Source: Blasia pusilla | Taxonomy: Eukaryota > Marchantiophyta > Marchantiopsida > Blasiales | Assembly (NCBI GenBank): GCA_050084515.1 | Contig: CM114275.1 | Location: forward strand, 14,074,001 to 14,138,000 | Direction of reading: 5' to 3' | Length of the DNA stretch: 64,000 nucleotides | Part shown: positions 57,457 to 64,000 of the stretch, piece by piece | Numbering within the stretch: the first letter of the stretch is position 1 | How the letters are laid out: every line of letters begins with the position of its first letter | Notes under the pieces: model-generated | Database searches by the model: none | Told to the model about the DNA's origin: nothing | The model's input: only the letters and a program-made list of their open reading frames with translations | Made by a program: the position numbers and the translations under genes

Positions 57457-58384
57457 AACCTTTGGTAAGGATGAACTTGGGGTTTTAGGTATTGACTGGA
57501 ACCTTGGGAGAACACAAGGTTGTAGTTGAGGCCTAGATGCTTACGGAGCATCGCAAATAGCTAGGTCTATGGAGCTTACGCTAGGGGGGACCCTAGAAGT
57601 GAGTCATGATCACATGTCCAAGGAAGAAAGATCTTGGTATGACCCAAAAAAATCAAAACCTAGACAAGCTAGTCGTGAGACTAGGAAGGGCGGTGGAACC
57701 ACCTCGCGGGACTAATGATAGGCAAGATACACACGTATCTCGTGATTGGCATTACGTGAGAAAGAGGAATAGCTACTTGTGTGGAGAAAGTAAAGGCAAG
57801 CAAGTTTTGACACCTTGGAGACATAGGCCCAGTTAAGGGTGAGAAGCAAGAAATACTTGAGTAGTCAAGATGGGCGAGATGTCAGTAGAGTAGCCAGGTA
57901 ATGCAAAGGGAAGCAACATAATCATGAGGCACCAAATGGAGTCAAGATGGGCACTAGCCATGAGACACATGAAACGTAGGTCCAAGCTCCAAGATGCATT
58001 TTAGGAGTCAAGAGTTGTATAAGTTGCAAGAATCCTCTGCCGAGATATCTTGATGGATAACTAGTCAAACGTCGATTTGTGGATCGCAAATCACGTTTAG
58101 ACCAAGGACCAAAATCAAGGGCTCGAGGTGGACGATGGGGAAGGTGGGGTTCTCCTAGAGCTCCCAAGGAGTATCTATATGAGGGGGGGACACTCACCCT
58201 CTCTATCCACTCAAGCCCTAGATCCAAGAACTAACCCTTATGTGTGTTTAGCCTTGTTTCAAGTTTGAACTAAGGGATGCCTTGGAATTAACTGACACAT
58301 TCCAATTTAGGCGAGAAACTTGGGGAGAATGGTCAATGCTTGGGGAAGAGGCCTCGTAGGGAGACGGAATGCAATTGGGAATTG
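57457..58384 (+). mobile_element. Internal remnant of gypsy element D
   Basis: Downstream of the primer-binding site, where leader and gag would begin. Only short frames remain (57,606-57,836, hydrophilic, with no recognised gag motif). No RT or integrase follows before another repeat begins, so the element is truncated here. Confidence 0.45.
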
Positions 58385-58925
58385 TGACCGCGACTATTTT
58401 GCAAATTTTTTAGTTAGGATGTTTTTGTACATAATTGAACCAAAGTCGATCTGGAAGAAGACCGAAGATTGAGGAATTGTGAAGATTATATATATAAGTA
58501 AAGGAGGAAAGTACTTTGTTAAGACTTTGAGCATTTTAAGGAGAAAAGATTCCATATGATTGAAGTGAAGGTCCATTGAGAAGACAAGGAGATTGGAAGA
58601 TCAAGGAATTGTCTTGGAGGAGTGGAAAATTTTGAGGTGTGAATGGTGGAGATCAGTTGAACTGAAAATAAGAGAAAAAAAACAAAGATATTTTATCTTC
58701 ACAATGAAGATTGTTAAAGAAAGAAAGACAAAGAGATAAAACAACTTCAGGATTGCAAAGAAGATAAGGAAGGAGTGAAGACTTTGTCTTCGTAACGAAG
58801 AAGTTTTAAAGAAGACAGAAGAAGAAGAAGATCTTCGCAGAAGAAGAAGAGATACACTCTTTGCAAAGACTAAACATCTTCGTGAATAAGCAAATTTTTT
58901 TAAAGGTTTCAAGAGTGTCATGGTA
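58385..58925 (+). mobile_element. Family S LTR fragment
   Basis: Resembles the first part of the insertion at 23,801: TAGGATGTTTTTGTACA, GGAGATTGGAAGATCAAGGA and TTGTCTTGGAGGAGTG, with a long GAAGA-rich stretch. It is shorter than the 1.45-kb copy, and its target site is not visible. Confidence 0.55.
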
Positions 58926-58970
58926 GATGAGGTGTAGGGCGAGATAGTATCGAGGCCTTAGAGGGATCTC

Positions 58971-59770
58971 CACTAGAAGAAAATCTTGGTTTTATGACTA
59001 GGTTTTATGACTCATCTGAGTCATTTATATCCTTCCACAACTGGGAATGACTAGTGACTCGTGTAGACCCAAAAGCCAAGTCATTTACCTTTCATGACCC
59101 TTACAACTAGAAGGGTTAGCTTAGGTGGATGTTGGTATATGACTAAACCAAGGAGTCATGGTTCATGACTGCCATGTCATCAAGATGACATGGACATAAT
59201 GCCACATCATCACATGATGTGGATGCTAGCTCATCAAATGATGTGGACTACAAACAAAATACTTTGTAGTTGGAGTCATGCTGTATGACTAGGCTAGTCA
59301 TCCATTTTGTTTTGGCAAGGTTTGATGAGATTGTATCCTATAAGAGGGATAAACATGACATGCTACAGTTGCCATTTGGGTTTTACGACTCTATGAGTCA
59401 TTTGGCCAATCCTCTTGCTTGACATGCTTAGTCATTTGTATAGACTGAGTCATACTTGCAAATTTTTACCCATTTAGTTTTGCTACTTATAACTATCGTA
59501 GTTCTCTTTGTGATCATAACTTTGATAAGTGACTAAATGAGTCATCCATAACGACTCGATGTGTCATTGTCAATCCTTTTTTATTGTTATTTTTGTCCTA
59601 CAATGAGTCATTTTCATACTCAACCTGTCTTTTATATGTTTGAAGTAATGACATAGTGACTATGTGAGTCATTGGAAACACCATTATGAGTCATGGGGTG
59701 TGACTAAGAGTAAATACTTAGATCACCTAATAATATATGATGAGTGATGAACTCATGGAGGATCAACCCG
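58971..59770. mobile_element. CACTA-type terminus with dense GAGTCAT subterminal repeats
   Basis: Begins CACTAGAAGAAAATCTTGG, which matches the common plant CACTA terminus CACTACAAGAAAA with one change. Over the next 780 bases AGTCAT/ATGACT occurs roughly twenty times in both orientations, often as TGAGTCAT. This is the subterminal array expected of a transposase-binding end. No tnp2 gene follows within the window and no opposite terminus was found. Confidence 0.65.
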
Positions 59771-61990
59771 TTGAGTAAGTGGGCTTGTATAGTCATTGCA
59801 ATAGAACTTGAAGGGCAGAAATGCAGGGTTACTCAACAAAATTGAAATCAAGCACTAGAGGAAAAGCATGAGTAGCAATTACATAATTCTTGATAAGCTT
59901 TCACATGGCAAAATTCACAAGCTAACTAAATAAATCACATGGGATTAAAAATCGGCGTAGATCAGAATACATTATATAAGAAACATACACTCATTCAAAA
60001 GATTACACCCTTCATATTAAGGATGACAATGCTTCACACAAAAATCTGGTTGAGTCTTGCGATGATATGACGTAAGAACGTGGAGACCCCCCAAGTAGGT
60101 ATTCTTGTTCACAATATACAAGCATAGGATTTACATGAAGTTGATAAAACTCCATTTTGATGCCTGGGTTGCTCCAAATAATGTTGAGAAATTGCTTCTA
60201 TAGATGCTCGCGGAGTGCCATCGGTTCCAAGTCCCAATCGCGTTCTGCCACATTCCACTTTGAAGACCAACTCACCACATCCGCCATCCACCCTATGGAA
60301 CGTGTGGCTCGCAAAGTTTGATGAGTGAGGCAAGAAACATCAAGAGATCTCACCCTTGCGATGTAAGTGATGGTCAGGTAAAGAACTTCAGTCTCTAGAG
60401 GAAGACAATTTGTTTATGCAAGAAGAATAACATACGGAGTTTGGTTTCTATCATCATACAAAACATCTTCCATGTAAGCAAGTTTAAATTCACATGTCCT
60501 AGCATGAAATAAGAGAATTTCCTTACTGCTAGGAGGCGCGGTCTTATGTTGACCACTTTTAGCTGAACTCCTCCGTTGGACACTCTTTGGAGTTTCTCAA
60601 TGAGAGTGTAAAGAGAGGCATCAATGAGTTTAAATTCCATCTTGCTTAGGTTATTACACTAAATAGAATTATGGTCGGAATTGAATTCTACACAAAGCAA
60701 TGGAGTATGAATAGAACTCCTTACGTGTTGAGTGTGGAGTGCCATGATCTTCACTATGAGTTGAACCCATGCTTTTACTCCCGACCACTACATCTAGATC
60801 AGCAATTGGCGGAGAGTCAATCTTGCCTTTTCGTGTATAATTATATATAACACCGATGATAAAGCTTGAAAGTTTGAAAAAAACATGGGCAAAATACAAT
60901 TCGGGGAACTTTTGTCATATTTCTTAACTTTAGTTACATCAGAAGAGTGTGTTGTCTATGTAAGAGCAATCTTCCACATTCAAAAAATATGCAACCATGA
61001 ATGAAACAAAGAAATGTAGAATTTGAACTTACCTGATTTAGGATCTCCATCAAAGGTTGGAGTTGAATCTTCGTATAAATTGTTGAAAATTGGCTTGGAT
61101 GCAATGGGTGCATCGCGTGAAGCGAGTTTAGATACCATTTCCATGAGCACTCCTAGTGTCTTGTTTTGTATCTCCAGTTGCGACTTCACCTCCTCTATAT
61201 CTGCACTCCACTTCTTCTCAACCTCTTCCAATTGGATGGTAACCTTGGATTCCACACTCTGACATAGGAGAGGAACCATAATTTAAGTACATAGGGTTCC
61301 AAGTATACTTAGACGAAGGGAATCAGATCTGCAAAGTTTAACCCACTTTATACTTGCTCATTGAAGATCTAGAGACTTGTATCATTGAAGAGTGCACTTA
61401 CAGGAGAGCTCAATTGTGTAAATCCTGATTTTTTGGGGAGGTCATCTTGTTCCCCTCCTTCAATTTCTGTTGCCACCAACCCTTTCGTAGGACCTTGGGA
61501 TACCTGTGCACATACCTCTAACCTAATTACCAATCTGAACTTCAAGGACACTAAGGAGTAGAGCAACAATTATCTCAAGGTAGAATAGACCCTAATCCTC
61601 AACCAAAAAAGCAACATATCTGTCCAATATCTCGGAAACATTGATTTAGCTCCATTTTTAAAGTAGCAGCTGATGCTAAATAGCGGGAGATTTTGGCTTC
61701 TGCTTTCCTCTTGCTGGCTTTCAACCAAACAATCCTCTCCAATAAAGAGGCCCATTGAGTGGGCACCTTTTCTGGGAAAAAGAAGATGGCTCACTGATAG
61801 ACTATAGCCTCCGATGCCAGGGCACATGGATCGTTCCTGGAAACCTCCCCCCTCGAGAGCTTCTTTTGTGTCTAAAGCCTCGTCACTAAATTATAGCTCG
61901 AAACCCTGCTTGCTTACTCGGGGGTGAAGAAGTAGACAGTTGTTGACCAACAGTGCCATTTTCTATACAACATGGACAAACCAACCAGCC
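59770..61990. other. Region between CACTA end and BIG5 relic
   Basis: Several short minus-strand frames, only one of them suggestive (60,980-61,279). The frames at 60,109-60,333, 60,395-60,899 and 61,369-61,827 show no recognised domain. The region may be CACTA interior or the 3' flank of the relic gene. Confidence 0.3.
60980..61279 (-). CDS. Coiled-coil ORF, unrecognised
   Basis: Frame of 99 codons with a heptad-like charged stretch (VESKVTIQLEEVEKKWSADI, EEVKSQLEIQNKTLGVLMEM), followed by FNNLYEDSTPTFDGDPKS. Beyond the last residues a GTAAGT donor (RC of about 61,030) may end an exon. Coiled coils of this kind end TnpA-like CACTA proteins and also begin some gag proteins. I cannot choose between them. 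Confidence 0.3.
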   Translation of the reverse strand: MVPLLCQSVESKVTIQLEEVEKKWSADIEEVKSQLEIQNKTLGVLMEMVSKLASRDAPIASKPIFNNLYEDSTPTFDGDPKSGKFKFYISLFHSWLHIF

Positions 61991-62036
61991 GACTTGAATA
62001 TCTTGTGTGTATAGGTATCGAGGCTCCTCAAGCTTG

Positions 62037-64000
62037 TTACAGAATTGGACCTATCCATGTGCTGAACATGTGGTTGAGTGCAGTTTGGACTTCTCGTGAA
62101 CCATGTTCACATGTGATGAACCCTGCAAGCAGAGTAGTCCTTTTGGGCGCTTACAGCCTGAAGTGTGGCAACTACAATAGGTGCCCGGGCCATGAGCTCC
62201 CGTCTTTGGTTGAACCAAGAGGAACCACCGATTGAGGGGAATAAGGCTTCTCGTTGAAAGATGCTACAGTTGATTTAAGGGGTGTTGTGGAAGTGTGCAC
62301 ATACAGTCTCATGATCACAACTTCCTCGCAAAGGTCCACCAAGCGGATCTCTACCTCCACATCATTGGCAATCACACGCTTGTCAACAGTGAGGTGCTGC
62401 AATATGGTTAGATACACATGATATGACACCCTCTCCAGACGTAACAATGGAGAGTCCAGTATTTGGGTAGCCATGCAAAGTTGTTGGAGTCTCATATGTA
62501 AATCATGGTCTCCATTGACGTCATGTGCATGTCCTGCAATCTTGTGAAGCGTGTCCAAAAGGAGCATTGTGTGCGTGGCTGACAATTGGGTTTCATGCAT
62601 GTTGTACATCTCTGTTATGGCCTGTCACTAGTAAAGAAGTTGGATCATGAACACTGGAAATCTAGTGATAATCAATTGTGTGCTCTTTCCTCCACCTTTA
62701 GGTGAAGGTCATGGTTGAGAACCAATCCAGATAAAAGTAAGCTCGTTAAGAAAAGGAGGAAAAGAACGTAAATCTCTCTGTAGAATATGAAGAGAATTTT
62801 GGCTGATGGGCACAAACCTGCACCAACAGCAACTGAACTGTTGTACCGCACCTCACATAGGATTTCAACATTTGTAAACGATGTGCTTGCCCGATCTCTT
62901 TTTTCTACTAGGGCGGCAACATCATCTGCTTTTTGTTTGTGACTGTAAGATAGGCCCTCTTCTGCCAGATGTGCAACCTGAATCTCCTCTCCACAATCCA
63001 CCAGCTTTGGCATGTCTGGCAAAGTCTCAGATGATGCATCCTGCACTTCTTGCCATTTATCATCTGGGAACAGGCTCCCGATATTAGTCATCAGCCATAC
63101 AAAGGCAGCAACACCTATTGCTGCCAAACTCTGATGAGGCCACTTGATATACCCTGTCCGCAAGGATAAAATTATGCTCGGCAAGGGGTTGACCACTGGA
63201 TAGAATTTCACAAAAAGATCTACCACAAGCTGCAAAGCCAATATGCATGTTTCAAACAACCATGCATCAATCTCCAGCTCAGCCTCCTCCTTCTCAGGAA
63301 CACCTTTGATATGGGCAGCCGGCTTAGTGGCTCGTCAAACATAATCAAATATTGGAAACAAAACAGAGTCTAACACCTTTTCCCACAATCCAAGGAAACA
63401 AGTGTCCATGCTATCGTAGGCTATCCAGGGCACTTTTCCGAATGTCTGGACGAGGATTGAATGTCAATTCGGACAATCCTGAACATTGAAAATATCATAT
63501 TGTAAGGTCACGACGGAAGTTCAAATGTGACAAACGCACATGAATATGTATACCTCACAATTGCAAATTCAAACTCTAGAAATCAGTCAGATCGAAAAGG
63601 CAAGTGGAGACATGATTCTATATTGAAGGGCTACAACTCACCTCTAGGAGAGGGAACCAGAAAAAAAGGTGGTCCTCTCTATCTATAAAAGTAGAGAACT
63701 GAGACTCTTCTACATCCCCAATCTTTGGTGATGATTGCGCAGACTTTCCAAAAAAAATTTCCTTGTTCCTTGAAGCCCCCAGCTAGCTTACCTTCAGCCA
63801 ATTTCAAGGCACAAAACCTCAGGAAAGCAATGGCATTCAAACTGGTATCTTTCTTGAATCTACTATTTGTAAATGAAATCAAAAGTTAACACATTCAGTG
63901 AAAGTCGTCGTTTCAGTCTCTGTGATACACATGAAGTATTCTCTGACTATCTTCTCGATGGTCTCAAATGCCAGTAGTACAATGGTCTTGTGGTCATCAG
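62037..64000 (-). pseudogene. Decayed 3' part of a BIG5-type ARF guanine-nucleotide exchange factor
   Basis: Read leftwards from the window edge, the text follows the C-terminal half of plant BIG5 (BEN1/MIN7), a large Sec7 ARF-GEF of endosomal trafficking. It reads VLLAFETIEKIVREYF (about 63,975), FTNSRFKKDTSLNAIAFLRF, HLFFWFPLLE (about 63,640), GLSELTFNPRPDIRKSALDS (63,479-63,422), ALQLVVDLFVKFYPVVN and RTGYIKWPHQSLAAIGVAAF. It goes on with DSPLLRLERVSYHVYLTILQ (about 62,455), VEIRLVDLCEEV, RRELMARAPIVVATLQAV (about 62,205-62,150) and CEHGSREVQTALNHM to a TAA at 62,037. Introns with recognisable ends remain (donor GTGAGT near 63,611; GTTTGT near 62,817). Breaks: one-base shift near 63,883, shift in a G-run near 63,780, TAG at 63,411, shift near 63,395, TGA at 63,335, shift near 62,210 and an exon lost near 62,120. 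The Sec7 domain would lie outside the window. Confidence 0.88.

Noticed and set aside
62622-62660. CACTAGT next to the BIG5 relic as a CACTA insertion scar
   Set aside because: The bases lie in what reads best as an intron before CAG/GCC. No terminal repeat or target duplication supports a scar.
1-64000. tRNA, rRNA, CRISPR or organelle-derived genes
   Set aside because: I looked for the T-arm GGTTCGANTCC pattern, direct repeat-spacer arrays and ribosomal signatures and saw none. Tandem repeats present have no unique spacers.

Overview
The window is nuclear DNA of a streptophyte, most probably a land plant with a large, repeat-rich genome. The reasons are plant-type genes (a cold-shock-domain glycine-rich CCHC protein and a BIG5-type ARF-GEF relic), intron-containing ORFs, a CACTA transposase with DUF4218/DUF4216-like parts, a plant Helitron, chromodomain gypsy elements and Ty1-copia. 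The cold-shock protein and the type of gypsy element suggest a non-flowering lineage, but I cannot name it. Only one gene looks fully intact: the cold-shock protein at 50.29-50.88 kb. Almost all the rest is decayed transposon sequence.

Layout. 0-0.7 kb: edge of a gypsy element (RT on the minus strand). 0.74-7.5 kb: degraded CACTA element with a minus-strand tnp2 transposase. 7.96-8.42 kb: unrecognised small ORF. 8.6-10.2 kb: GC-rich DNA, then a long pyrimidine tract. 10.2-16.4 kb: Helitron with Rep and Pif1-like helicase exons. 16.5-19.4 kb: no gene recognised, a (GA)42 array and a perfect hairpin. 19.4-22.3 kb: minus-strand remnant (A3) of an unusual gypsy family. 22.3-48.2 kb: a four-level nest. 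The outer element A2 is of that same family and is split at 25,478 by chromovirus C (25,478-46,839, target duplication CTATT). The 5' LTR of C is split by a minus-strand copia (26,021-40,030). The copia's left LTR is split by a second element of the A family, A1 (26,126-35,636, target duplication TGGT). 50.3-50.9 kb: cold-shock gene. 51-55.7 kb: nothing recognised. 55.7-58.9 kb: LTR pieces and a primer-binding site. 58.97-59.8 kb: CACTA-type end packed with GAGTCAT motifs. 62.0-64.0 kb: decayed 3' half of a BIG5-like ARF-GEF gene on the minus strand.

The most interesting system is the A family of gypsy elements. Between protease and reverse transcriptase it carries a C5 cytosine DNA methyltransferase domain. 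After the integrase it carries a PHD finger in place of the chromodomain found in chromovirus C. One element family thus encodes a DNA-methylation writer and a probable chromatin reader. The methyltransferase is visible in two copies on opposite strands (A1 and A3), and its first motif in a third (A2). Retrotransposon-borne cytosine methyltransferases are known from dinoflagellates and charophyte algae, so this is not the first of its kind. The MTase plus PHD arrangement, and its presence in this genome, still deserve attention. All copies here are broken. Most in-frame stops in the TE genes are TAG, TAA or TGA where CAG, CAA or CGA is expected, which is the mark of deamination of methylated cytosine.
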